A program made the position numbers and the translations under genes. From contig JAVXUO010001037.1 in NCBI GenBank assembly GCA_033065855.1, positions 248,001 through 312,000 on the forward strand: a stretch of DNA of 64,000 nucleotides, given 5' to 3'. This document shows, one piece after another, positions 34,599 to 45,301 of this stretch; the first letter of the stretch is position 1, and every line of letters begins with the position of its first letter. Below the pieces are notes generated by a model that made no database searches, was not told the origin of the DNA, and saw only the letters and a list, made by a program, of their open reading frames with translations. The DNA is from Escallonia rubra (Eukaryota > Streptophyta > Magnoliopsida > Escalloniales > Escalloniaceae).

Positions 34599-37100
34599 TA
34601 GGGATGGCAATAAGATCCGCAACCGGCGGATCCCCGCCCCGCCTCGGTCCGATAGGAGCGGGTCATTTTGACTTTGACCGGTTCACGGGGCGGGTATGGT
34701 TTTTTTAAAAACAATCCGCATCGGGTTAGGGTCGGGTGTGGTATTTCATCTAGCCCACCCCGGTATCCGACCCGCCCCGTGACCCGCTCTCGCCCCGCTA
34801 TATCAACCATATAATTCATTTAATCCTAGCCGTCTATCCTTACATATATATAATATTTTATCGTAAACCCTAAAGAATAAAGATCGATCTTCTCTCACTA
34901 TGCCGTTCAGCTGCCTCCTTTGTGATCTCCTTCTCGGCGACTCCGTCGAGATTCCCCATGGCCAGGCAGCCACGGCACTACCGCAGCTCCTTCTTCTTTG
35001 TTCTCTCCCTCTCGGCGACGCCGCCGAGCTTCCCCACCAGCCACCGCAGCTCTTCCTTCGCTGTTCTCTTTCTGTCGGCGACTCCGTTGAGCTTCTTTGT
35101 CGGCGACTACGTCGAGCTTCTCCAATCGTGACTGAATCTCCAGCGCTTCCCTCGCTGGTCTCTCTCTGTCCACGACTATGTCGAACTTCTCTGCGGCGAC
35201 TCCGCCGAGCTTCTCCAGCCGTGACTCTACCATTGGAAGCAAGATTGGAAGAACATCTGACCTGCTGGAACTTGGAAGAAAGCTTAGCATTACCTTGTCG
35301 TTTCTTGGTGGGTAGCTGTTAAGATTCGATACCAATCACAAAGGTAAGCTCCATGAATTTTTAGAAGTTTTAAAATATGCAATTGTGCATAGGCTACCTG
35401 TAATGTGCATGCCGATATTAAATCTCGATTAGGGATTATGAACTGTGGCAAAGCTACCTGCAATTGTGCATATGCTACCTTATATATTTATTTGTGGATT
35501 GTGGCAAAGTTTTTGTATGTTGGTGCAAATTTGTGTGTTTGGAGGATTAGGGATTATGAAGCACAATTAGTATTCTGATTTTGGGCTTGCAATCTGCACT
35601 TTGAAGGACCTAACAACAATTTTGTCCAAAAGAAAGTTTCAGATACAGTAATTGTCTTGCTAGAGACAAGGTTTAGTCTTTACCTGAACAATAAATCAGT
35701 GATCTTTCTAGAGAACTGAATGCTAATAAATCAGTGATCTTGCTAAATGTGCACCCTTTAGTTATTAAACAAGCTGTTAGTCACACTTTTAAATCTTTGT
35801 TATTCATTGTACTATATCAGCAATGATTATTAACATGAATGCTAAAAACATGCAAGTAACCTGATGTATTTGGCATGTCATTGAAAAGAACACTAAATCT
35901 TTGTTATTAACGTGAATGCTAGAAACATGATGTATTTGGCATGTCATTGTTATTCATGCTACTATATCCGCGATACTCTTGGATCATGTCGGTGAATCAT
36001 GCATGCAAATTGCAGCAAGGCTTTTGTCTCTTCCTATTATTCATAAAAGCACTTTCAAAAGTCTAATCTCTTATTTTGTTCAAAATTGAAAACTCTTTGA
36101 GAAACAGGAAATCAAGGTTGATTAAGATGAAAATGTAACTGAACCTGAAAATACTGCTTAAATTGTGGTTTGAACTTGGCACCAAAAGCCGGTTAACTTC
36201 GCGAATTTTCCAAATTTAACACATACCTTATGTTCTAAAGCTGGAAGTAAATGTTCATTTGCTTGTCCGGTGTTAAGTAGCTGGACGAAATGAGAGGTAA
36301 CTCATTCTTGATTTTATTTGTGAATTTTGACATGCACTTTAAATTTGTATTATTGTGTTATAGGTGTATCTAATCTAGCACACAAGGAATATTAAACAAT
36401 TTATGATGACAAAGATGGGGACAACTCATGTGTTACGGATGTAAGACTCCTTATGCAATTTGTACTTCATTTCAATTTGACTCCTTACTTTCTTTTAGCT
36501 ATTTATTTTAACGTCATTTTTTCCTTTTAACGTTTAACAGTGAATATTGACTCCATTTGTATTTGGAGTGAGGATCAGCTGGACTAAGTTGCTTTGGACA
36601 TCGTTATGCTATTTTGTTGTATTTGTATTTGCTACTTCTAAGTGATTGTTTTGAGGAATTTGTATTGAAGTTAAGCTATTTCGAAAATGTGTAACATATT
36701 TGAATCGTGGTATCATTTATTCGAACTGTGATGTGATGTAATCTAATCTATTAATCCTGTAGGATTTTGGACATTAATTTGATATCTCTCTATTTTATTT
36801 CTTTTGATGATACAGTTTTGTAGTGCAAAATTATTGAAATATATGGTCAAAAAGCAATTCTGCCAAGTGCCAAAGCAGACGGAACGGGGCGGGGCGGGTT
36901 TGGACGGGTTTCGAGGGCATAACGGAAGGGCGGGGCGGGTGCAGGGCGGGGACGGGTTTTCTAAAGTATTTTAGGGTCAGATATGGTATTGAGATTATAT
37001 AACCCAGTGCGGGGACGGGGGTGGGGCGGGATTTCAGGGGTAGCGTGGTGGTTGCGGATCTTATAAGATCCGCATCCGACCCGCCCCATTGTCATCCCTA
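34599..37100. mobile_element. hAT-like element, 2.5 kb, TAGGGATGGCAA termini
   Basis: Left TAGGGATGGCAA, right TTGTCATCCCTA (one mismatch), flanked by CCGGGTGC and CCGGCTGC (34,591-34,598; 37,101-37,108; 7 of 8). Terminal GC-rich segments match the 936-bp element at 27,191-28,126, but the centres differ. The part 34,900-35,250 holds five to six roughly 60-bp repeats with GGCGACTCCG(T/C)CGAGCTTC, open on both strands through composition. 35,340-36,870 is AT-rich with no domain recognised. Confidence 0.88.
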
Positions 37101-37603
37101 CCGGCTGCCGGCGACCGCGAGCTGCTGCTCGGACGATTGCTGGGATTTGCTGCTGGGAATTTGTCTGTTATATGTTGCTTCATCCCAATTCGTGGTGGAG
37201 CTGCATCCAGCCGTGGTGAATTTGTCTGTTGTCTGTTGAGTGTTGTCTACTTGAGACTTGAGTGCTTGAAGGAGTGGCCCACTGTTTTGGTAAATTATCA
37301 TTAATTTATTATTATTATTTATTTTATATTTGTATGTCGATACTTATGCTACAAACTTGAGTTATTTTGCATGTATATAGATGTCAATACAAATATATTG
37401 GTACATTAAAAGTATCATAAACCTAGAGTTTAATTCTAAAATTTTGAGTATCGAAACATTGGTATAGTTTAATTTCAGTGATTATATAGAGATTTAGTAA
37501 AGTTCTTAAATTGCGTTTAATTCAGTGATTATATAGAGATTTTAAAAAATCTCTATATAATATTATTTTAATATAAAAAAAAATAATTCTGGTTCCGCCC
37601 CTG
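37101..37603. mobile_element. Right end of a CAGGGGCGGAACC-type hAT-like element
   Basis: The terminus GGTTCCGCCCCTG ends at 37,603 and is the reverse complement of the hAT terminus seen at 29,225. The left end and the 8-bp duplication partner of CATACAGA were not found, so extent is unknown. The AT-rich part 37,290-37,590 is probably its subterminal region. Confidence 0.5.
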
Positions 37604-37854
37604 CATACAGAGAGGTGGTGCGGTGGCGGCAGTGTTAGGGGCGCGGCGGCAATGGAGGGCCTTGGTGGCGCGGCAATGGAGGGAATTGGTGGCGCAGCGT
37701 TGGTGGCACGCGGATATGGAGGGGCACGACGTCGGGGGAGGGGGGCGGTGATGTCTCCGGAGGTGGGTCGTCGGAGAGGGAGAACGCCAATATCGTCGGT
37801 GAGTGGGTGAGAGTGAGAGACATAGAGAAACGGGGAGAGTGAAAAAAGACGAAA

Positions 37855-38081
37855 CTGTTTTATAAGGACTTTTAGCGACGGAATGACACCGTCGCTAAAA
37901 GCCCGTTGACAACAGATATCTTTAACGACGGAATTTTTAGCGACGGTAACTTTCGTCGCTTATAATTTTTTAACGACAGACATTTTACCAACGGGTTTAT
38001 CCGTCGCTGAAATACGTTTTGGCGACGGAATATCTTCCGTCGCTAAAAGTCCGTCGCAAAATCCTAATTTTCTTGTAGTGT
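37855..38081. mobile_element. CACTA-type transposon right end
   Basis: TTTTCTTGTAGTG at 38,069-38,081 is the classic CACTA terminus read inwards. It is preceded by a dense array of TTTAGCGACGG/CCGTCGCTAAA motifs in both orientations, as in CACTA subterminal regions where transposase accessory protein binds. The partner CACTACAAGAAAA end was not found in the window. The GC-rich part 37,615-37,830 may belong to the same element. Confidence 0.75.
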
Positions 38082-39093
38082 GTAAAACTATATCAGAATG
38101 TGAATCCCTTTTGGGTTTTTGTGTTGTTTGTTCACACATGTCCATTACTCTAGTTTTATCGGCATATTTTTTTGTCCCATTCTTTAGTTAATCGTGTTGC
38201 CCCCATATTCCAGCGATTTACATTTTGTTGAGTCCGTTGTTTTGTCCTCTTCGATTTAAGTCCAATATTGGGCTAGTTCTACAATCTTTTGAAATACCGT
38301 ATGTAAATTGGTTTCAAATATCTGTCCATGTTTGCATCGTACCGTTTGTGTAGCTTAGAGAAGACACCAATTTCCATTGTCTAAAAAACTTGTTGGTATC
38401 GCGGTAAATTAATTCTATGTGTTAATAATTATGTGAGCCATGTCACAGTGTATGTGACTTTTCTGTTTTTGACTTACCCATGTGGATTGGAACATGAGTT
38501 AACTCAGTTGTATGAGCTAGAGATCACGATCTTATGTTCTGAACCCTGTCTCACGTCTCAGTGATGGCATGTGGGACTTAATTCTGAATGGTCCCTCTAG
38601 TGTCTGTCTCTGTACTAAGATACATTCTGGCATTTTGAAATTCTGTCTTGTGTCTGTTCCGTTGAAACTCTGTACATCCGTAATTTTGTTTTCTCGTACA
38701 TTTTTCTATCCTTTTTGGTTGGTTTGTTGAGCGACCTTACTGGGCATTTGACTCACCTCCTCGTTGTTTTACTTTCAGGTAATCAGTAGAGGGAAGTGGA
38801 TTACAGGGCTAGCTGTGTGTCTGAGAGCTAGCAATATTACATCAGAGTGAGTATTAACATTTTTAGATGTAATAATAAACACGAGTTGAATTTGTTTAGA
38901 TTTTATTTTTGAACTCCGTGTTAGATTAATTTAGGAATATATAACTGCTTTAGGTCACTATAGCATTATTAATGTATCTTTGAGACTGATTGGTAACGGC
39001 TTTGAATAACCAGTTTGGAAGACTTTTTGATATTTTGAGGGTTTTTGCCTTTATTTACTTGAAATTAATGCCGAAAATTCGGGACGTTATACA
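38082..39093 (+). repeat. Right part of an LTR ending GGGACGTTATACA
   Basis: AT-rich DNA with TTTCAGGTAATCAG and a GTGAGT-rich part, typical of the 3' half of long plant gypsy LTRs, ending in TTCGGGACGTTATACA at 39,093, where the older LTR resumes with ATCACACAC. The start and duplication were not found; the insertion of a CACTA element to its left may have removed them. Confidence 0.45.
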
Positions 39094-39194
39094 ATCACAC
39101 ACTACCTAGTTACACAAATACACACTTCAGGCGCGTAGGTCAACTGGTAAGGGGTTGTCCTAGCTTAACCAGAGGTCTCGTGTTCGAGCCCTGG

Positions 39195-39876
39195 TGTCAC
39201 GGGCTGCCCCTTGCACCCGCCTAGCACCGCGCCCCCGCGCCCATCCTGCACAGCGCCCCCGCGCCCATCCTGCACGCGCCCATGCGTCCTTGCAAGTTCT
39301 TCAAGTCTCGCGCCCATGCGCCCGTCAAGCACAGCGCCCGCGCGCCCAACTATAGTGCCGCGCACGTCAAAAGCCAACCGTGAAGATCTGAAGATCTAGG
39401 CGTGCGTTTTTGCTCAATTTTGGTGGAGATCACCCTTGTATATATTTAAGTTTCCATGTAAATTTTCAAGTCATTTCGAGTTGTATTTCTTTAAAAAGGG
39501 GCACTATGACTCCTCGCACATAGTGATGTCTACTACTGTCACTTTGGAAAATCCTCCTAATGGTACTATATAGGGAGTACATGTACACCTATACCCGAGA
39601 GTCCCTTGCTTTGTTTTAGCTTGCCTGTTTAGCTATTTTGCACATTGTGGATGCAAACGAAGCCTTCTGAAGTTGTAACGATGATTTTGAAGTAATGAGA
39701 ATATTTGGGACCGTTTTGCCCTTGTGTTGAAATTACTTCTTTGTGCACTGTTTTATGCAATGTTGATGCACTGATTGCTATAGATTGTTGAGATTTGTTG
39801 GCGGACTCTTCTTGCAAGAGGCAAGTCGAGTGCCACATACGGTTTCCTTTGTGCCATCAAAGGCCACCGTGTGTCA
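39195..39876 (+). repeat. 5' LTR of the chromovirus
   Basis: TGTCACGGGC to GTGTGTCA, 682 bp. The first 180 bp are strongly C-rich with repeated CGCGCCCATC(C)TGCAC units. A TATATATTTAAG box at 39,441-39,452 is a plausible promoter. Confidence 0.95.
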
Positions 39877-39878
39877 GG

Positions 39879-39890
39879 TGGTATCAGAGC
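39879..39890 (+). promoter_or_regulatory. Primer binding site, initiator tRNA-Met
   Basis: TGGTATCAGAGC, two bases after the LTR end, is complementary to the 3' end of plant initiator tRNA-Met; pairing may extend into the following bases. Confidence 0.93.
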
Positions 39891-39958
39891 CGCGGTTGTC
39901 CCAAAAGACCGTGGCTTCAGCTAAGAGAATTGTGTGGGATAGTTTGTTGAGAAAAACT

Positions 39959-42900
39959 ATGGCCAACATGAAAGAAAGAATTGATGCTTTGGAAGCACAG
40001 GTCCAACGCATTGTCAAGTGCGACGAGGATGCTCCAGGCATCCTGAAGCAAATCTCCCTTCGCCTGGACGCGTTGGAAGTGAATGTGGAAGCCACTGATA
40101 ATGCCCGCTATGCTGAGAACATGGATTGGGAGGGCAAGTTTCAAGAGCTCCAGGATCGAGTGGAGCTTCTTAGTCGTGCAGTGGTTAACACACCCGCAGG
40201 GGGTGTGGAGCACTCATCGAGGCCACGAGTGCCAGAGCCCAAGAGTTACGGGGGAGCCCGTGACGCCAAGGAATTAGAAAACTTCCTTTTCGATATAGAA
40301 CAATACTTTCGAGCCATCAGAGTTGACTCGGAAGCGACAAAGGTGTCGATGGCTGCCATGTACTTGGTTGGAGATGCCAAGTTATGGTGGCGGAAGAAGT
40401 ACGCAGAGATCGAAGATGGGTCTTGCGTCATAAACACATGGGAAATACTCAAACGCGAGCTAAAGAGCCAGTTTTTCCCAGAGAACACCGCATTCAACGC
40501 GAGGAAAGCGTTGTTGGAATGCAAGAACACCGGATCGGTCCGGGAATATTGCCAGGCATTTTCTGCCTTGATGTTGGACATCAGCGACATGTCCGCAGTC
40601 GACAGACTCTTCTTCTTCATGGAAGGGTTAAAACCATGGGCTCGCACCGAGCTCAATAGACGTCGGGTGAACAACCTTAACGAAGCCATCATCGCTGCCG
40701 AGAGCCTTTCAGATTATAACTACGAACCACAGAGACCCCCTCAGAGAGGGAATCCAAACAGGAGTAATGGTGGCAAGAAGCCAGGGGGTCAAGCGCCAAA
40801 CCAAAGTTGGGGCAGTAAAAGCAGTTGGGCGTCAAACTCTTCTACCCTACAGAAGAGTGGAGTTGGGTTCAAAGCCAAGCCTGACGCTAGCACTAGCGGA
40901 GAAGTGAAGAAACCTGCTTTCAGGGGTTGCTTTTTGTGTCAAGGGCCGCACGTGATCGCTAATTGTCCGCAACGACAGATGATGAATGCCTTCTTTGACA
41001 ACATGGGGCAGGTGCAACGTGGGGAACAATCTGGCTCTCAATCAAGGCATCCACCAACAGAGGAACAAACAGACACACAAGATTACGAGGAGGAAGATGC
41101 CGTCGGGGCCTTTCCTCAGTGGTGTAATGCTGTGACAACGCAGGTTGGGAACCCCGAAGAGAGCTCGACTGGGGAAAAGCCTAAAGACGTGCCGCCAAAG
41201 AAAAAGAGCGATGTACCAGGGAAAGGCTTGATGTATGTGGACATCAAGGTTAACGGGAAGGCCATCAGGGCCATGGTGGACACAGGAGCTACCCATAATT
41301 ACATTTCAAGCACCGAAGTGGAAAGACTGGGTCTAACTCTAGAAAAAGGGTGCGGACGGGTGAAGGCTATCAACTCTGCCGCACAGCCAGTAGCGGGAAT
41401 AGCGAGATCTGTTTTGATCAAGATTGGCCCATACGAAGGAAGGACCAACTTTTCAGTAGTCATCATGGACGACTTTAAGCTGATCCTTGGGTTGGAGTTT
41501 CTGCGTGACACGAAGACCACCGTGATGCCATGCACCAACTCTCTGGCCATGCTTGGGAGTAAACCGTGTGTCATCCCGACTGTATCTACTAGGGCGGGAG
41601 AGCGTTCTATTTCAGCCCTCCAGTTGAAAAAGGGGTTAAAACGGGACGAAACGACCTACCTTGCCATGCTACGGTGGGACGAGATTGAAGAAGTATCGGG
41701 ACCATTATCCAAAGAAGTTAAAGTGATATTAAACGACTTTGAAGATGTGATGCCTGATGAATTGCCGAAGAAATTACCACCCAGAAGGGCAATTGACCAT
41801 GAGATCGAGCTTGTGCCAGGCACGAAGCCACCCGCCCGAGCTCCGTATCGGATGTCACAACCAGAACTTGCTGAACTCAGAAAACAACTGACAGAGTTGT
41901 TAGACGCGGGTTTGATCACTCCAGCGAAGTCGCCTTATGGTGCGCCAGTCCTCTTCCAGAAGAAACAAGATGGTTCCTTGCGGATGTGTGTGGACTACAG
42001 GGCGCTAAACAAGGTGACTATTCGGAACAAGTATCCTATCCCTTTAGTTGCCGATTGTTTTGATCAGCTTAGTAGGGCGAGAGTGTTTACCAAGTTGGAC
42101 TTGAAGTCTGGGTATTGGCAGGTCCGAATCGCCCAAGGTGATGAGGCGAAGACAACTTGTGTCACCAGATACGGTGCGTATGAGTTCCTGGTCATGCCGT
42201 TCGGCTTGACCAACGCCCCGGCCACATTTTGCACCTTGATGAATCAGGTTTTGCGGGACTACATTGATGATTTTGTAGTAGTGTATCTCGATGATATTGT
42301 GATCTACAGTTCCAGCTTGGACGAGCATCTGAAGCACTTGAGGAAGGTGCTTACCCGACTGAGGGAGCACGAGTTATATGTGAAGCTGTCGAAATGCACA
42401 TTTGCCCAGACCAAGATTAAATTCTTGGGCCATGTGATAGAACAGGGTCAGATCAGGATGGACTCAGCTAAAGTTCAAGTGATACAGGAGTGGCAGCCGC
42501 CTACTAATGTTTCAGAACTAAGATCTTTCCTAGGATTGGCCAACTATTATAGGAAATTTGTTCGAGATTATTCGAGAATGGCCCATCCCCTAACCGAACT
42601 TCTGAAGAAGAGCAAAGTTTGGGAATGGTCCAAGGAATGTGAATCGGCCTTCTTGGCCATGAAGCGGGCTATGTCTGAAGATCCGGTACTTGCTCTCCCT
42701 GATGTGTCGAAGTCTTTTGAAGTTCATACAGACGCTTCTGACTTTGCACTTGGAGGGGTTCTAATGCAAGAATGCCACCCGGTGGCATATGAGAGTAGGA
42801 AGCTCAATGAAGCAGAACGTCGCTACACGACTCATGAGAAAGAGTTACTCGCGGTAGTGCATTGTCTCAGAGTTTGGAGGCACTACCTGCTTGGTTCAAG

Positions 42901-44824
42901 CTTCATAGTGCGGACAGACAACACTGCGGTGAGCCACTTCTTGAGTCAATCTAAGCTCACCTCGAAACAGGCCAGGTGGCAGGAACTTCTGGCAGAATTC
43001 AACTTCATGCTCGAGTACAGGGCCGGCTCAACCAACAACGTAGCAGACGCCCTCAGCAGGAGAGCCGAACTAAATCAGGTAGCATTGATGGCCATGAACG
43101 CTATTGTTAGAGCAGACAGCCGAGTTGCCATCAACATCGGACAGAAGATCAAGAAGGCCCTTACCAGGGACCCGGTTGCCCAACAACTGCTGAAACTGAT
43201 CGAGAGCGGTAAAACTCGACAGTTTTGGCAAGAAGATGGTTTGCTGATGACCAAAGGAAGACGGGTATACGTCCCCAGAGTTGATGATCTGAGACGAACA
43301 TTGATTCGAGAATGTCATGACACCCTTTGGGCAGGCCATGCCGGAGGAGAAAGAACATTAGCTCTCCTTCAACAAGGTTACTACTGGCCCCAAATGGGGG
43401 ATGAAGTGCAGGAGTATGTGAAGACATGCCTTACTTGTCAGCAGGACAAGGTGGAGCGTAAGAAGAAAGCAGGGTTACTACAACCGCTGCCGATCGCCGA
43501 GAGACCGTGGGAGAGTGTGTCGTTGGATTTCATCACTGGTCTGCCGAAGGTTGGAGACTTAGGCACGATTCTTGTTGTCGTTGATCGGTTTAGCAAGTAT
43601 GCGAGCTTTATCGCAACACCCAAGTATTGCTCAGCCGAAGACACAGCGCAACTTTTCTTTAAGTATGTGGTGAAGTATTGGGGCATGCCTCAAGACATTG
43701 TCAGTGATCGGGACTCTCGCTTCACTGGAAACTTTTGGACTGAACTCTTTAAGTTATTTGGATCCCAACTTTCCATGAGTTCAAGTTATCATCCAGAATC
43801 AGACGGTCAGACGGAGCGGTTCAATTCCATGCTAGAAGAATACCTCCGCCATTTTGTCAGTGCAACACAGAAAAATTGGGTCAAGCTACTGGACGTTGCC
43901 CAGCTGTGTTTCAATTCACGCAAAAGCTCTTCGACAGGGAAGAGTGCTTTTGAGATTGTGAATGGACAACAACCGTTACTTCCCCACACAGTAAATGTCC
44001 CCAAAGCAGGAAAATCTCCGAGGGCCATAAGCTTCAGCGAAGAATGGAGGCAGAATATAGACCTAGCTCACTCCTACCTGGAGAAAGCAGCCAGAAGAAT
44101 GAAGAAACACGCAGACAAGAACAGGAGATCTCAGGAGTTTAACGTGGGCGAGAAAGTTATGGTTAAGCTACTGCCACAAGATCGCAAATTTCTAAGGGGA
44201 AGAGACTCTCGTCTTTTGCAGAAATATGAGGGACCCCTGACTATAGTGAAGAAGATAGGCAAGATGGCTTACAAAGTTGATCCGCCAAATTGGTGGAGCC
44301 GCCAGCTCCATCCCGTCTTTCATGTCAGCATGTTGAAGCCATTCTATGAAGACACAGCAGACCCCTCCAGGGGCCAAATCAAGAGACCAGGACTCAAACC
44401 CAAAGCGGCAGGAAAGCGAGTTGCTGAAGCTATTTTGAATGATAGAGTGATTACAGCATCCCACAAACGCCATCAGGAGTACCTAGTCAAGTGGCAGGGA
44501 TATATGGACGAAGAGAACACTTGGGAACGAGCAGCAGACTTGTCAGCCTACACCGACAAGATTGAAGCCTACCACATGCAGAAGTTGACGAGGGCGTCAA
44601 CAGCTCTAGTGGGGGAGAATGTCACGGGCTGCCCCTTGCACCCGCCTAGCACCGCGCCCCCGCGCCCATCCTGCACAGCGCCCCCGCGCCCATCCTGCAC
44701 GCGCCCATGCGTCCTTGCAAGTTCTTCAAGTCTCGCGCCCATGCGCCCGTCAAGCACAGCGCCCGCGCGCCCAACTATAGTGCCGCGCACGTCAAAAGCC
44801 AACCGTGAAGATCTGAAGATCTAG
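39959..44824 (+). CDS. Gag-pol polyprotein of the chromovirus
   Basis: Start chosen at 39,959 (MANMKERIDALEAQ), the first ATG after the primer site; the frame is open back to 39,785 inside the LTR. This gives 1,621 residues. In order: coiled-coil-like N-terminus, capsid-type gag (about 40,230-40,700), a zinc knuckle of CX2CX3HX4C spacing (40,928-40,966), protease with DTGA (Asp at 41,279), RT with YLDD (42,284-42,295), RNase H (from about 42,730), and integrase with HHCC finger (about 43,310-43,440) and D,D35E (Asp 43,526 and 43,706, Glu 43,814). A C-terminal chromodomain with EYLVKWQGY follows (about 44,420-44,570). The frame crosses the polypurine tract and ends 205 bases inside the 3' LTR, so the last roughly 68 residues are LTR-encoded, Pro/Ser/Ala-rich and probably dispensable. 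The polyprotein makes virus-like particles, reverse-transcribes and inserts the element; chromodomains of this group are thought to guide insertion to marked chromatin. Confidence 0.95.
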   Translation: MANMKERIDALEAQVQRIVKCDEDAPGILKQISLRLDALEVNVEATDNARYAENMDWEGKFQELQDRVELLSRAVVNTPAGGVEHSSRPRVPEPKSYGGARDAKELENFLFDIEQYFRAIRVDSEATKVSMAAMYLVGDAKLWWRKKYAEIEDGSCVINTWEILKRELKSQFFPENTAFNARKALLECKNTGSVREYCQAFSALMLDISDMSAVDRLFFFMEGLKPWARTELNRRRVNNLNEAIIAAESLSDYNYEPQRPPQRGNPNRSNGGKKPGGQAPNQSWGSKSSWASNSSTLQKSGVGFKAKPDASTSGEVKKPAFRGCFLCQGPHVIANCPQRQMMNAFFDNMGQVQRGEQSGSQSRHPPTEEQTDTQDYEEEDAVGAFPQWCNAVTTQVGNPEESSTGEKPKDVPPKKKSDVPGKGLMYVDIKVNGKAIRAMVDTGATHNYISSTEVERLGLTLEKGCGRVKAINSAAQPVAGIARSVLIKIGPYEGRTNFSVVIMDDFKLILGLEFLRDTKTTVMPCTNSLAMLGSKPCVIPTVSTRAGERSISALQLKKGLKRDETTYLAMLRWDEIEEVSGPLSKEVKVILNDFEDVMPDELPKKLPPRRAIDHEIELVPGTKPPARAPYRMSQPELAELRKQLTELLDAGLITPAKSPYGAPVLFQKKQDGSLRMCVDYRALNKVTIRNKYPIPLVADCFDQLSRARVFTKLDLKSGYWQVRIAQGDEAKTTCVTRYGAYEFLVMPFGLTNAPATFCTLMNQVLRDYIDDFVVVYLDDIVIYSSSLDEHLKHLRKVLTRLREHELYVKLSKCTFAQTKIKFLGHVIEQGQIRMDSAKVQVIQEWQPPTNVSELRSFLGLANYYRKFVRDYSRMAHPLTELLKKSKVWEWSKECESAFLAMKRAMSEDPVLALPDVSKSFEVHTDASDFALGGVLMQECHPVAYESRKLNEAERRYTTHEKELLAVVHCLRVWRHYLLGSSFIVRTDNTAVSHFLSQSKLTSKQARWQELLAEFNFMLEYRAGSTNNVADALSRRAELNQVALMAMNAIVRADSRVAINIGQKIKKALTRDPVAQQLLKLIESGKTRQFWQEDGLLMTKGRRVYVPRVDDLRRTLIRECHDTLWAGHAGGERTLALLQQGYYWPQMGDEVQEYVKTCLTCQQDKVERKKKAGLLQPLPIAERPWESVSLDFITGLPKVGDLGTILVVVDRFSKYASFIATPKYCSAEDTAQLFFKYVVKYWGMPQDIVSDRDSRFTGNFWTELFKLFGSQLSMSSSYHPESDGQTERFNSMLEEYLRHFVSATQKNWVKLLDVAQLCFNSRKSSSTGKSAFEIVNGQQPLLPHTVNVPKAGKSPRAISFSEEWRQNIDLAHSYLEKAARRMKKHADKNRRSQEFNVGEKVMVKLLPQDRKFLRGRDSRLLQKYEGPLTIVKKIGKMAYKVDPPNWWSRQLHPVFHVSMLKPFYEDTADPSRGQIKRPGLKPKAAGKRVAEAILNDRVITASHKRHQEYLVKWQGYMDEENTWERAADLSAYTDKIEAYHMQKLTRASTALVGENVTGCPLHPPSTAPPRPSCTAPPRPSCTRPCVLASSSSLAPMRPSSTAPARPTIVPRTSKANREDLKI
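44608..44619 (+). promoter_or_regulatory. Polypurine tract of the chromovirus
   Basis: AGTGGGGGAGAA directly before the 3' LTR start TGTCAC; primes plus-strand DNA synthesis in this element type. It is also coding, being inside the gag-pol frame. Confidence 0.9.
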
Positions 44825-45301
44825 GCGTGCGTTTTTGCTCAATTTTGGTGGAGATCACCCTTGTATATATTTAAGTTTCCATGTAAATTTTCAAGTCATT
44901 TCGAGTTGTATTTCTTTAAAAAGGGGCACTATGACTCCTCGCACATAGTGATGTCTACTACTGTCACTTTGAAAAATCCTCCTAATGGTACTATATAGGG
45001 AGTACATGTACACCTATACCCGAGAGTCCCTTGCTTTGTTTTAGCTTGCCTGTTTAGCTATTTTGCACATTGTGGATGCAAACGAAGCCTTCTGAAGTTG
45101 TAACGATGATTTTGAAGTAATGAGAATATTTGGGACCGTTTTGCCCTTGTGTTGAAATTACTTCTTTGTGCACTGTTTTATGCAATGTTGATGCACTGAT
45201 TGCTATAGATTGTTGAGATTTGTTGGCGGACTCTTCTTGCAAGAGGCAAGTCGAGTGCCACATACGGTTTCCTTTGTGCCATCAAAGGCCACCGTGTGTC
45301 A
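44620..45301 (+). repeat. 3' LTR of the chromovirus
   Basis: 682 bp, identical to the 5' LTR except at 44,972, followed by the CCTGG duplication and the second half of the SINE. Confidence 0.95.

Larger units (their letters stand above)
39195..45301 (+). mobile_element. Intact, very young Ty3/gypsy chromovirus (Galadriel-like)
   Basis: 6,107 bp, TSD CCTGG on both sides (39,190-39,194; 45,302-45,306). LTRs are 682 bp each and differ at a single site by my reading (39,547 G versus 44,972 A). The initiator tRNA-Met primer site is at 39,879-39,890 and a polypurine tract at 44,608-44,619. One open frame encodes gag, protease, RT, RNase H, integrase and a chromodomain in the usual order. The gag signature RVPEPKSYGGARDAKELENF and LTR start TGTCACGGGC recall the Galadriel/monkey clade; clade is from memory. 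No disabling change is visible, so it is a candidate active or recently active element. Confidence 0.95.

Noticed and set aside
34900..35335. About 140-residue open frames on both strands
   Set aside because: GC-rich 60-bp repeats inside a hAT-like element; open on both strands, with no domain.
39130..39200. tRNA gene
   Set aside because: A and B box-like motifs are present, but there is no cloverleaf; poly(A) tail and 15-bp duplications mark a SINE.
39874..44824. Long antisense and alternate-frame open frames within 39.9-44.8 kb
   Set aside because: They overlap the chromovirus gag-pol frame and have no family resemblance; shadows of a GC-balanced coding region.
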